DNA of 64,000 nt, taken from Deltaproteobacteria bacterium (lineage in GTDB: Bacteria; Myxococcota_A; UBA796; CAJQPC01). Positions 38,292 to 47,211 of the stretch are shown here, piece after piece. How positions within the stretch are numbered: position 1 is the first letter of the stretch; each line of letters opens with the position of its first letter. The notes below the pieces were generated by a model. The model was not told the DNA's origin. It searched no databases and was given only the letters and a program-made list of their open reading frames with translations. The stretch is from contig JADKFE010000032.1 of NCBI GenBank assembly GCA_016717595.1, positions 25,767-89,766 on the forward strand. Reading direction: 5' to 3'. The translations under genes were made by a program, and so were the position numbers.

Positions 38292-40326
38292 TTACCCGAC
38301 GGGGACGTTCTCTTCAGGCAGCCCCGGCCCCGCCGACGCGCGGGCCTCGTTGAGCAGCAAGAAGAGGGTGAGGGGGCCCACCCGGCCCATAAACATACAG
38401 ATGATGATGAGCACCTTGCCCACCTCATCCAGAAGCGAGGTGCCCCCGGTGGTGAGCCCGACGGTGCCCAAGGCCGAGACCACCTCAAACAAGGCCACCA
38501 AGGGCGGCATGGCCTGGGTGAGCAGCACGCCCACGGCGGCGACGAAGGCCACCAGCCCGCCGACGGTGGTGATCGCGATGGCCCGGTAGACCGTGCCCGT
38601 GGGGATGCGCCGCCCGAAGGCCTCGGCGTGCTCTTGGCCACGCACCGCCGCGATCACGGCCAAGAAGAGGATCGCCGCCGTCGTGGTCTTGATGCCGCCC
38701 GCCGTGGAGCCCGGCCCGCCGCCGATGAACATCATCAGGATCATCATCAGCACCGTCGCCGGGTTGAGCGCGGTGAGGTCGATGGAGTTGAACCCCGCCG
38801 TGCGCAGGGTCACCGACTGAAACCAGGCGTTGTGAACGCGATCCGCCGTGGAGAGCCCGGCCAGGCGTTGCCCCACTCGGCCCCGGCGATGAACAGCGCG
38901 GGCAGCACGAGCAGCACCGCCGCCGTCACCCACGACAGCCGGGCGTGCAGGCTCATGTACCCGCCGCGCACGAGCCTCGGCGCCGCGAGCAGCACCGCCG
39001 GGCCCAGGCCGCCGAAGATGATCAGGCCGCTGACGACGTGCAGCACGCCGGGGTTGGTTTGGTAGCCCACGAGGCTGTCGCTCTGGAGCGCGAACCCGGC
39101 GTTGCAGAACGCGGAGATCGACGTGAACACGCCCCGCCACAAGGCGTCGCCGGGGGCGTCCCCCGCCTGGATGAACAGGCTCGTGAGCGCGGCGGCGCCG
39201 AGGCCCTCGACCACGAAGGTGAGGCCCAACACCCGCTTGAGCTCGGCCTGGAGGTGCCCCGGGCCCTCAGCGCCCAGAAGCCCGGTCATCGTGCGCTCGT
39301 GCCGCACGCTCGGGCGATGGCCCAGAGCGTGAGCGCCGCCGCCGAGAAGGTCACGATCCCCAGGCCGCCGACCTGGATGAGCAACAGCAGGATCACCCGG
39401 CCCAGCCCCGAGAACGCCGTGGTGATGTCGATCACGCCCAGGCCCGTGACGCAGGTGGCGCTTACCGCCATAAACAGCGCGTCCAGAAACGGCACCGGGT
39501 CGCCCGAGGCCGCCGGGCCTGAGCTCAACAGCACGCCCCCGGCGAGGCAGATCGCCGCGAAGGTGGCGACGAGCACCCGGGCGGGGTCCGCCCAGGATCA
39601 CCTCCCAGACGCCGGGCAGGACCGGGACGGCGCCCTCAGCGCCGCGCGTGGCCAAAGAGCGCGCCAGAGGCGCCAGGGTGCTCACGGCGACGGCGCCAGC
39701 GGGGCTACGACCGGCCAGCGCGGCGGCGATGAGGATGCTCAGGGCCCCGAGCACGGCGGGGGCGCGGCGGGTGAGGTCGGGGTTTCGGTCGGAGAAGCTG
39801 TACCGCAGGGCCAGGCCCACGGCGAGAGACGGCGCGAGCAGGGCCACCGCCGCCGAGCCCAGGCTGCGCTGCACGCCGAGGCCCAAGATCACGCAGGCCA
39901 AGGCGGCGAAGGCCGCGCCCCGGGCCTCGTCTCGGGGGGCGTCGGCCCAGACGGTCTGCGGCGCGCGGGGGTAGATGCGGGTGAGCGCGGCCCCGGCGGC
40001 GAGGAGCGTCACGAACGCCGCCCCGGGCTCCATCAACAGCCCCGACGTGGTCACCCCGGCGACGAGCACCACGCCCAGCCCGGCGAAGTTGCGGCCTTGT
40101 CGGGGGGAGCGCCCGAGGCGCAGGGCCCCCAAGAGCACGAGCAGCGCCGCCCAGGCCCAGGCCCCCACGGTGACCGCGGTGCGGTCGGTCAGGGTAGGGA
40201 AGGGTCCAAGAACAGCGCGAGGGGGCAGGCCGCGGCGATGGACCACAACGCGCCGCGCAGCCCGCCCAGCTCATCGTGGCGACGGGCGCGCGGCGCGGAG
40301 GGGCGTGGGGTCGGGTTTTGCTCCAT
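38292..40326 (-). CDS. TrkH/KtrB-type potassium transporter with long N-terminal membrane region, frameshifted
   Basis: Start ATG 40,326 (MEQNPTPRPSAPRARRHDEL). Breaks near 40,200, 39,595, 39,305 and 38,850 separate conserved blocks. The first 220 residues are extra membrane spans (AFVTLLAAGAALTRIYPRAP, LGVQRSLGSAAVALLAPSLA). The Trk pore follows: LFMAVSATCVTGLGVIDITT, LLIQVGGLGIVTFSAAALTL, VFTSISAFCNAGFALQSDSL, FQSVTLRTAGFNSIDLT, FIGGGPGSTAGGIKTTT and EVVSALGTVGLTTGGTSLLD. These are the four filter loops. About 675 residues, against roughly 450-500 usually. Operon trkH-trkA-sensor. Confidence 0.8.
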
Positions 40327-40463
40327 CGCCCGCCACTCTAACCCAGGCGGCGATTGGAGCCGCTCACAACGACAGGCGTGACAAAGGAACACCCGCGTCA
40401 CCGCCAGGTTATAGGCCGCCGCGATTCATCCGACCCCAAAAAAACGAACCGACTGGAGCCCCT

Positions 40464-41138
40464 ATGAACTTCCGCCCCCTGATGCTGCTCGCCGCCCTCA
40501 CCGCCGTCGCTCTGCCCGCCGTGGACGCCTTCGCGGGCAAAGACAAGGACAAGTCCGGCGAGGCCGCCGAGAGCAAGTACCCCGAGATCAAGACCACGGC
40601 GGTTGAAGACTTCAACCCCGCCTTCACCAAGGCGAAGACGATCCACGACACGCTTCAGGCCACGGAGAACAACCTCACGAAGGTGAACACCTCCCTCGCC
40701 GCGGCCCTCAAGCTCGACCAGACGACGTCTCTGGAGACCGCGCTCACCGAGCTCAAGAACAAGGCCGGCAAGAAGCTCACCGTGGCGATCGAGGGCGGCC
40801 GCGTTCCTAAGGTCAGCGCCCAGGACGCCGTCGTCCCCGAGGTTCAGACGGCCATCGACACCCTGAACACCTCGCTCACCGACCTCGACAAGACGCTGCA
40901 AGACGTCGAGAAGCTCGTCCCCGAGGTCAAGGGCCTCGTCGCCGAGGTCGCGGCCTTCCCCGGGATGATCAACCCCGACATCTTCAAGCGCAACGGCGTG
41001 GCCGCCGGGGACATCCCCAAGGTCACCAAGCAGATCAACAGCAACATCAAGGCGATCAACGCCACCCCCGAGCGCCTCGCCGCCGTGACCGACCTCTCCT
41101 TGGCCACCTTCGGCCAGGTCAAGGCCGCGTTCCAGTAG
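40464..41138 (+). CDS. Secreted helical protein
   Basis: 224 residues from ATG 40,464 with ACTGGAG upstream. MNFRPLMLLAALTAVALPAV plus DAFA is a clear signal peptide. The mature protein is Lys-rich and almost wholly helical with Leu/Val heptads (TALTELKNKAGKKLTVAIEG, VQTAIDTLNTSLTDLDKTLQ, VEKLVPEVKGLVAEVAAFPG), suggesting a periplasmic coiled-coil bundle. No family recognised. It lies 16 bp before the RsmB-like gene. Confidence 0.65.
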   Translation: MNFRPLMLLAALTAVALPAVDAFAGKDKDKSGEAAESKYPEIKTTAVEDFNPAFTKAKTIHDTLQATENNLTKVNTSLAAALKLDQTTSLETALTELKNKAGKKLTVAIEGGRVPKVSAQDAVVPEVQTAIDTLNTSLTDLDKTLQDVEKLVPEVKGLVAEVAAFPGMINPDIFKRNGVAAGDIPKVTKQINSNIKAINATPERLAAVTDLSLATFGQVKAAFQ

Positions 41139-41154
41139 TCCTGGGCCTCCTCCG

Positions 41155-42519
41155 ATGCTCTCGTCGCTGCTTGACGCGCTCCCCCGTCCGCCCGCTGAGG
41201 CGCCGCCCCTGTTGGTGCGCGCCGGGCGGCCTGGGCTGTTGCTGAGCGTCGCGACGGAGCTTCTGGAGCGGTGTTTTGAGGAGGGCGCTCACGCCGAGAC
41301 CCTCCTCCGCCGTCGTTTTCGTGAGGATCATCGCCTGGGCAGCAAGGACCGGGCGATCCTCAAGGACGGCCTGTACGCCACCTTACGCCGCCACGAGAGC
41401 GCGGCGCTCTTGCTGCGCCTCGGCGGCTGGGACGGCGACCGCGCGCCCTTGGCCCTCTGGCTGGCCCAGCTCGTGCGTGAGGGCGGCCTGCCGCCGGAGA
41501 TCGCCGCCGAGACCTTCGGCGCCCCCATCTTTGAGCCCCTGCGCGACGACCGCGCCAGCCTGCGCGCCTGGGCCGAGTCCACAAACCCGGACGACGTGGC
41601 GCTTTTGGGCCTCATGGGCTCCTTGCCCCGCTGGCTCGCCGCGGCCTGGCTCGACGAGCTGGGCCCCGCCGAGGCCGCCCGCCTCGTCTCCGCCTTGGCC
41701 GAGCGCGCGCCCATCGGCCTGCGCGCCAACCGCCTGAAGACCGACCGCGACCGCGCCCGCGCCGCCTTGGCCGCTGAGGGCATCCCCGCCGAGCCCGGCG
41801 CCTTGGCCCCTGACGCGCTCTTGGTGCGGGAGTCGGCGAACGTGGCCGGGGGCCGCGCCTTCCGCGAGGGCCTGGTCGAGATTCAAGACGAGGGCAGCCA
41901 GCTCATCGCCGCCATGGTGGAGCCGCCGCCCAAGGGCCTCATCGTAGACTTCTGCGCCGGGGCCGGCGGAAAGTCCTTGGCCATCGCCCCCAAACTTCGT
42001 GACCGCCAACGTCTGTGGGCCTTCGACGTGCGCGCCGACGCCATCAAACGCGCCCGCCAGCGCGCCGCCCGCGCCGGGACGAAGTTTGTGCGGTTTGACG
42101 TCATCCCCGCCGACGGCCCCTTGCCCGTGGCCCCGGGCAGCGCCGTGCGTGTGCTCGTGGACGCGCCGTGCTCGGGGACGGGCACGCTGCGGCGGCACCC
42201 CAGCCTGCGGCAGCTCCTCAGAGGCGAGGACCGGGCCGCCCGGCGGGAGGAGCAGCTCGGCATCTTGACCCGCGCCGCGACTCTGGCGGCGCCTGGGGCC
42301 CGGGTGGTGTACGCCACCTGCTCGCTGCTTCGCGCAGAGAACCAGGGCGTCGTGGAGGCGTTCTTGGTGGGGCATCCCGGGTGGCGGCTGCTGCCGCTGC
42401 GTGAGCTTTGGGGCGAGGCCCGGGCGGCGGCGCTGGGGGATGGGGAGAGCTTGGTGCTCACGCCCCATCGGCATGGGACGGACGGGTTTTTTGCGGCGGT
42501 GTTGGTGGCGCCGGGGTGA
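41155..42519 (+). CDS. RsmB-like rRNA/tRNA cytosine-C5 methyltransferase
   Basis: 454 residues. The N-terminal half is the NusB-like helical domain (HAETLLRRRFREDHRLGSKD). The C-terminal half is the NOL1/NOP2/Sun methylase: EIQDEGSQLIAAMVEPPP, VDFCAGAGGKSLAIAPKLRD (SAM site), VDAPCSGTGTLRRHPSLR (first catalytic Cys), VVYATCSLLRAENQGVVEAF (second Cys, the nucleophile) and DGFFAAVL. It makes m5C in rRNA or tRNA; which base cannot be told. Confidence 0.88.
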   Translation: MLSSLLDALPRPPAEAPPLLVRAGRPGLLLSVATELLERCFEEGAHAETLLRRRFREDHRLGSKDRAILKDGLYATLRRHESAALLLRLGGWDGDRAPLALWLAQLVREGGLPPEIAAETFGAPIFEPLRDDRASLRAWAESTNPDDVALLGLMGSLPRWLAAAWLDELGPAEAARLVSALAERAPIGLRANRLKTDRDRARAALAAEGIPAEPGALAPDALLVRESANVAGGRAFREGLVEIQDEGSQLIAAMVEPPPKGLIVDFCAGAGGKSLAIAPKLRDRQRLWAFDVRADAIKRARQRAARAGTKFVRFDVIPADGPLPVAPGSAVRVLVDAPCSGTGTLRRHPSLRQLLRGEDRAARREEQLGILTRAATLAAPGARVVYATCSLLRAENQGVVEAFLVGHPGWRLLPLRELWGEARAAALGDGESLVLTPHRHGTDGFFAAVLVAPG

Positions 42520-42570
42520 GCGTGGTGCTTGGTGGTGAGCGGGGTTGGGCGTCGTGGCGATCTCGACGCG

Positions 42571-42880
42571 TGGGAGCCGGCCCCTCATCGTTCGTGGTCT
42601 GCGACGGCATCGCCGGGACCGCTCGCCCGGGATCGTCGGGGTGGTGGCGCTTCGGGGCTCTCGGTGGGGTCGCGAGGCGGTGAGCGTTGTGGCGACACGG
42701 ACGCGCCGAGGTCGGCCCCTGATCGCGCGGTGCTCGGGGTCGCCCTCCACGACCGCTCGCCCGGGATCGTCGGGGTGGTGGCGCTTCGGGGCTCTCGGTG
42801 GGATCGCGAGGCGGTGAGCGTTGTGGAGACACGGACGCGCCGGGGTCGGCCCCTGATCGCGCGTGGTCTGCGACTTCGCC
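42571..42880. repeat. Tandem 134-bp imperfect repeat in non-coding DNA
   Basis: A block starting GACCGCTCGCCCGGGATCGT at 42,617 recurs at 42,751 with only a few substitutions over about 113 bp, giving a period of 134 bp. A partial copy (CCGGCCCCTCATCGTTCGTG) precedes, and another partial copy runs to about 42,880. No convincing gene lies in 42,520-43,186: frames are open by GC bias only. The stretch ends with very G-rich DNA including a run of 15 G at 43,117-43,131. Confidence 0.75.
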
Positions 42881-42972
42881 GACCCTCACTGCCGGGGCCC
42901 GCTGCTCTCGGTGGGTCGCGGGCGTTGGGGCGCCCGCCGCTCAGGGTCGCCCTCAGCCCCGGGACCGCTCAC

Positions 42973-42994
42973 CCAAAATCCTTCAGGATTTTGG
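42973..42994. terminator. Nine-base-pair hairpin
   Basis: CCAAAATCC-TTCA-GGATTTTGG is a perfect 9-bp stem with a 4-base loop. AT-rich arms in such GC-rich DNA stand out. It lies between the RsmB-like gene (rightward) and the leftward 43,187 gene, so it could end either transcript, but no T-run beyond the stem is present. Confidence 0.45.
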
Positions 42995-43186
42995 CTCGCC
43001 TGCATCCGTGCTCCCCCCGCCCGTCACGGGCCGCCAGGCACCCCCGGCGCCGCCAGCGCACCCCCCCACGCGGGCCGACCCCGGCGCTGCTTGTGGGGGG
43101 GGCGGGCTGGGGAGGAGGGGGGGGGGGGGGGCGGGGGGGCCGGCGGGGGGAGGCCCCCCGCGCGGCCCGCCTGCCCACGCTCCGGG

Positions 43187-43915
43187 TCAGCCCTCGTCGT
43201 CACCGTCGGCGTCGTCCACGTCCGCCGTCTGTGTCGTGTCCTCGGGCGCCGCCGCGTCTTGGGCGCCGCCGCCCCGGCTGCGGGTGAAGCTCGGCAGGAT
43301 CGCCGCCGCGCCGGCCTCTCCCAAGAGCTGCACGACGGAGCGCACGAGCACGCGGTAGCCGTCGCGGAAGTTGTCCTCGGCCTCGGCCAGGGCGGCGGCG
43401 GAGGCCTTCCAGGCGCGTTTGGCCTCTTGTTCGGCGGCGATGCCCGCGCCCAAGGCGGCGTTTGTGGCGAACACCTCCTCCAGCCGCTCCAGGGGCAGGC
43501 CGTGGGCGTCGGGCTCGGCCTCCACCCGGGCGCGCAGGTCCTCCACGAGACTGTATTGTTTGGCGAGGGGCCCGCCGGTCACGTCGGAGAGGCGGGCGAC
43601 GTTGAGCAGGCGGTGGAACAGCGCCACACCCTCGGCGCCGAGCTTCTTCTCGATGGCGGCCTCAGCGAAGCGCAGCGCGCCGTCGGCGGCCTTGTCCAGG
43701 GGCCCGAGCTCATCGTAGCGCGCGCGCCAGAGGCCCTGCTTGGCGCGGTGGGTGGCGCGGGCGTCCACGACGGCCTGGGCGACGGCCTGGGCCCAGAGCA
43801 CCAGGAGCGCGTGGACCTTGGGGTCGGTCGTGGCCGCCACGAGCAGCGCGAGCACGTTGGTGGCGGCGAGGTGGGTCTGGGTGCGCTCGCGGGGGTACAG
43901 GGTGGTGACGAGCAT
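43187..43915 (-). CDS. Helical protein of unknown function
   Basis: 242 residues from ATG 43,915, chosen for GGAGAG nine bases upstream. It is mostly helical, Ala/Leu-rich (THLAATNVLALLVAATTDPK, ALLVLWAQAVAQAVVDARAT), with an acidic tail (DTTQTADVDDADGDDEG). No signal peptide or spans are sure. The gene at 44,835-45,404 is similar in style and direction; the two bracket the 42-bp minisatellite and may belong to one system. Confidence 0.6.
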   Translation of the reverse strand: MLVTTLYPRERTQTHLAATNVLALLVAATTDPKVHALLVLWAQAVAQAVVDARATHRAKQGLWRARYDELGPLDKAADGALRFAEAAIEKKLGAEGVALFHRLLNVARLSDVTGGPLAKQYSLVEDLRARVEAEPDAHGLPLERLEEVFATNAALGAGIAAEQEAKRAWKASAAALAEAEDNFRDGYRVLVRSVVQLLGEAGAAAILPSFTRSRGGGAQDAAAPEDTTQTADVDDADGDDEG

Positions 43916-44055
43916 GTTTGTGTCTCTCCGTAGGTCCAGGGTGGCGTGCCTCGCGGGATTCCCCCCGCCAAGACGCACACAAGTTGTCATCGGCTTGGTG
44001 ACTTGGCAAGAGGCGAGTGAGGGGGGGCGGACAACGTTTGGCCGACAAGGATCAC

Positions 44056-44596
44056 CGGTGTCGGTGGGATCGGCGGAGCTTGGTCGAGGTCGCCGCGCTG
44101 GGTTGGCAGGCTCGGCTGAGCTTGGTCGAGGTAGGCGCGCTGGGTCGGCAGGGTCGGCGGAGCTTGGCGGAGGCCGCCGCCCCGGGTCGGCAGGGTCGGC
44201 GGAGCTTGGCCGAGGCCGCCGCCCCGGGTCGGCAGGGTCGGCGGAGCTTGGCCGAGGTCACCGCCCCGGGTCGGCAAGGTCGGCGGAGCTTGGCGGAGGC
44301 ACCGCCCGGGTCGGCAAGCTCGGCGGGGGAGGCCGCCGCCCAGGTGGCGGTCGCCGGCAGCGTCGGCGGAGGCCGCCGCCCCGGGTCGGCAGGGTCGGCG
44401 GAGCTTGGCGGAGGGCGCCGCCCCGGGTCGGCAAGGTCGGCGGAGCTTGGCGGAGGGCGCCGCCCCGGGTCGGCAAGGTCGGCGGAGCTTGGCGGAGGGC
44501 GCCGCCCCGGGTCGGCAGGGTCGGCGGAGCTTGGCGGAGGGCGCCGCCCCGGGTCGGCAGGCTCGGCGGAGGTTGGCGGAGGCCGCCGCGCCGCCT
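44056..44596. repeat. 42-bp minisatellite, about 13 copies
   Basis: The unit (core GGTCGGCGGAGCTTGGCGG then the CGCCGCCCCGGGTCGGCA part) repeats every 42 bp from about 44,056 to 44,596, with variation greatest at the left end and one irregular interval near 44,310-44,360. Because 42 is a multiple of three, frames are open on both strands and yield 14-residue repeats (SLAEGAAPGRQGRR rightward, PTLPTRGGALRQAP leftward). No ribosome site or domain supports a gene. The rest of 43,916-44,834 is non-coding in appearance. Confidence 0.85.
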
Positions 44597-44834
44597 GAAG
44601 TGGGGTTTGCGTGGCAGCCGCCCGGCGCGGGCACCCAGCGCCACCTCGCGCCCGGCGCCCCCAACGCCGGCGCCCCAACGAGGCCCGGCGCGCGCCTCGG
44701 TGAGCGCTCGTCGAGCTCGGGCGTCCATCGTGAGGCCGCTCCTGCGAACGGTCGCGCTCGGGCGCCCATCGTGAGGCCGCGCACCGCTTGGATACAGCGC
44801 CGGAGCCCCGAAGAGCCCCGGCGCAGCCCTTCCC

Positions 44835-45404
44835 CTAGCGCCCGTCAATCTCCGCCAGCGCCACCCCCAGCCGCTCCCGCGCGCCGCTGAGCGCCTGGGG
44901 CAAGCCATCCAGCCGCGCGAACACCGACCGCAGGGGCAAGAGGTCGTCCTCGTTCAGCGGGCGCTGGGTCGCGGCGAGGGCCAAGGCGCCGAGCGCCTCG
45001 GTGAGATCTCGGGCGACGGTGATGAGTCGCGCTCTGGGGATCGCCCGGCGTAGGGTCGCCGCCGCGTCGGAGAGCGTCGGCAGGGCCTTGAGCACACGGT
45101 CGGAGGCGACGAGCTTGGGCAGCGTGCAGGAGCAGGCCCGCACCCTGACCAGGGCCCGGGCGCCCCGCAGGACCTTCTCGGCCAAGCGGCGGCTGGTGTC
45201 GGACTCGGCGGCGGCGGCTTCAGCGAGCGCGAGCAGCTCACCGAAGTCAACGGGTTCGCCCATCATCTGCTGGCCATAGGCGCGCTCGACGCCGAGGAGC
45301 AGGGCCTCGGCGCGCTCGGTCACGGTGTCGGCGCGGTCGCGTAGGGACACCGCCAAGCCGTGCAGGGTGAAGAGGGTCATGGGGAGGTCGTGTGCTGAAG
45401 ACAT
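44835..45404 (-). CDS. Helical protein of unknown function
   Basis: 189 residues from ATG 45,404, with GGGAGAAC about 13 bases upstream as ribosome site. Predicted helical throughout (LHGLAVSLRDRADTVTERAE, LLALAEAAAAESDTSRRLAE, TLSDAAATLRRAIPRARLIT). One C-S-C pair (RVRACSCTLPK). No family recognised. It runs leftward into the minisatellite. Confidence 0.6.
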   Translation of the reverse strand: MSSAHDLPMTLFTLHGLAVSLRDRADTVTERAEALLLGVERAYGQQMMGEPVDFGELLALAEAAAAESDTSRRLAEKVLRGARALVRVRACSCTLPKLVASDRVLKALPTLSDAAATLRRAIPRARLITVARDLTEALGALALAATQRPLNEDDLLPLRSVFARLDGLPQALSGARERLGVALAEIDGR

Positions 45405-45699
45405 AGGAGGTCCGTTCTCCCGCCAGGGAGGTGAATGGTTGTGTGAGTCGGGCAGAGCTGCGCCATGGGTCGGCGGCGACCTTGGGCGCGGTGCGGAGGC
45501 CGGAGGCCATGGATCGGCCCAACGCCGGGCCGGGGCCGGAGCGTGGGGGGAGGATCGTGGGCGCGGCTGGGCTCAGCGGCGTTTGGAGACGACGCGGAGC
45601 GGGCTAAGTGGCCGTGACGAGCGGGTTACGCGGCTGGTCCGGAGCGTGGGGGCCAGGGCGGGGGCTCGGCGAGGGGCGCGGGGCGGTTATGAGGAGGGG

Positions 45700-45800
45700 G
45701 CCCGGCACATAATCCGGGCGTTGGGTGGCGATGTTCGCGCATCATGGATCCTGTCGAGCCCCTCGGTGGTGGTACACCGGGGGGCTCTCGTGTTTTTGGG
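45700..45800 (+). ncRNA. Possible small RNA ending in an intrinsic terminator
   Basis: GAGCCCCTCGGTG (45,756-45,768) and CACCGGGGGGCTC (45,775-45,787) form a 13-bp stem (one G-T pair) with a 6-base loop, followed by TCTCGTGTTTTT: a proper rightward intrinsic terminator. No rightward gene precedes it for over 3 kb, so something untranslated probably ends here. Upstream, CATAAT (45,708-45,713) could be a -10 box and also lies in the loop of a 6-bp hairpin GCCCGG/CCGGGC (45,700-45,719). Promoter and RNA start are guesses. The remainder of 45,405-46,380 shows no gene. Confidence 0.3.
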
Positions 45801-45993
45801 CGTTGAGAGAGACCGGGGCTTGAGGGCCGCCGGGTGCGGGGAGCCGCACATCTGGAGCATGGCTTATGCGGCGAGAGGATGCAAGAGGGGGAGGCGAAAA
45901 AAGTTGGGGTGTGGGGATGCGGGGGCGCTGATCTGGGGGGGGGCCCGAAGCCGGGTCCGACCGTCTGGGGGGGTCGGTGGCGTTGGCGCCGGG

Positions 45994-46128
45994 GACCTCT
46001 TGGCGGCTTGGCGTCTTGGCGCGAGACAAACGACACCGCCCACACCACCACCCCTCTCGACGAGCCCTTCGTGGCCCGCGCGGCGCCGCGGTAGACCTCG
46101 CGCCAAGACGCCAAGCCGCCAAGAGGTC
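45994..46128. repeat. Perfect 32-bp inverted repeat with TTGGCG octad core
   Basis: The 32 bases at 45,994-46,025 are the exact reverse complement of 46,097-46,128, with a 71-bp spacer. Each arm contains three spaced TTGGCG units (CTTGGCGG, CTTGGCGT, CTTGGCGC). From general knowledge such TTGGCG/CGCCAAG runs recur between genes in many bacteria. No transposase or target duplication is visible here. Confidence 0.85.
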
Positions 46129-46380
46129 TGGGGTGTGCTCGACGCCCCCACGGGAGCGGCCAGGGCGAGAGGGCGGCGTCTTTGCGCGCCACAGACGAGT
46201 CGCGGCGAGCGGCTGGGGGTGGCCGAGGCGATGGCGCGGATCCCGTCCCGGCCCTCCGCGGCAGCGCTCGGCGCGCACAGTCGTCTCCGCCACGGTGGGG
46301 CCGAGGAGCCTCGGCGCGCTCAGGTGCCGATCGCCGCTGGGTCCGTTAAGCCACGCTCACCCCAGGACTTGGAGCCGACG

Positions 46381-47092
46381 ATGCGCTGTCTGACCTTCGT
46401 TTTGTTGTTCGCCGCCGCCTGCGCGGGCCGGGCGCCGGTTGAGGCCCCGGGGATGTGGGTGAACGAGGCGCTGACTGGAGAGGTCGTCACGCAGCCCTGT
46501 GCCTGGCCGATCGGCGCGACTTACCGCTACACCTACGAGCGGAGGTACGAGGACTGGATGGGGATGACCCGGTATGGGATTACCACGGTCGCCCCCGTGG
46601 AGTTGAGCCTCTCCGCGAACGATCGATTCATCTTCGACATTGGCCCGGCGGAGCTCATCGGCGCGCCGAGAGACCTCGAGCAGGCGAGCCGTTTGATCAC
46701 CAGCCCTGATCCGGTGGCCTTTAAGCTTGTTGTGCACGACATGGGGCTTGTCTCTATCGAGAATTATCCCGAGGTGATGAACGAGCTCGGCATCTTGCTG
46801 TTGGAGTTCGTGTCGTTATGGACGTCCCCGGAGGAGATTGAGTCCACCTTGTCGCGCCATGAATGCGCCAATCGAGCATTATGTCTCGACCCTCCCTGAG
46901 GACTCCAAGAGCAGCGTTGAGGAGATGATGACGGACTACGCGGGAGTCGAGTTCGTCCTCAAGATAGTCGCGGTTCACTCCTTGGTGGACGGGATGCCGC
47001 TTTTTGTGGAGTCGACGCGGTCCCAGCGCAGCCAATTTGGCGAGGTTGAACGATCGGGCGTTTGGCGCTGGACGCGGGTGCCCGAGCCTTGA
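46381..47092 (+). CDS. Lipoprotein of unknown function, one frameshift
   Basis: ATG 46,381. MRCLTFVLLFAAACAGRAPV is a lipoprotein signal (lipobox AAAC). The mature part (WVNEALTGEVVTQPCAWPIG, YRYTYERRYEDWMGM, VELSLSANDRFIFDIGPAEL) is beta-rich. A frame break near 46,855-46,870 precedes IEHYVSTLPEDSKSSVEEMM and FVLKIVAVHSLVDGMPLFVE. About 236 residues. AT content is a little higher than around it. No family recognised. Confidence 0.55.
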
Positions 47093-47211
47093 GCGGGGAT
47101 GAGGGCGAGGCGTCTCCCCAGGGTCGGATAGAGGAGCCCTGGCGCCACGACTCGCCCCCCAAACAAGGTGAGGCCGCCGCCGGTCTCCCCAGGCGCCGCC
47201 TTCTTCGAGGT

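Noticed and set aside
42571..44596. CRISPR array
   Set aside because: Repeats are contiguous or have long similar intervals, not short repeats with unique spacers, and no cas gene is present. The CARF domain at 29-30.6 kb belongs to RtcR.
44056..44908. Repeat-encoded proteins on either strand over the minisatellite
   Set aside because: Open frames follow automatically from a 42-bp period in GC-rich DNA; no ribosome site, no domain, and frames are equally open on both strands.
45691..45765. tRNA-like fold before the orphan terminator
   Set aside because: Some stems can be drawn (CCGG/CCGG, GATG/CATC), but loop sizes, acceptor pairing and a T-loop consensus do not fit a tRNA.
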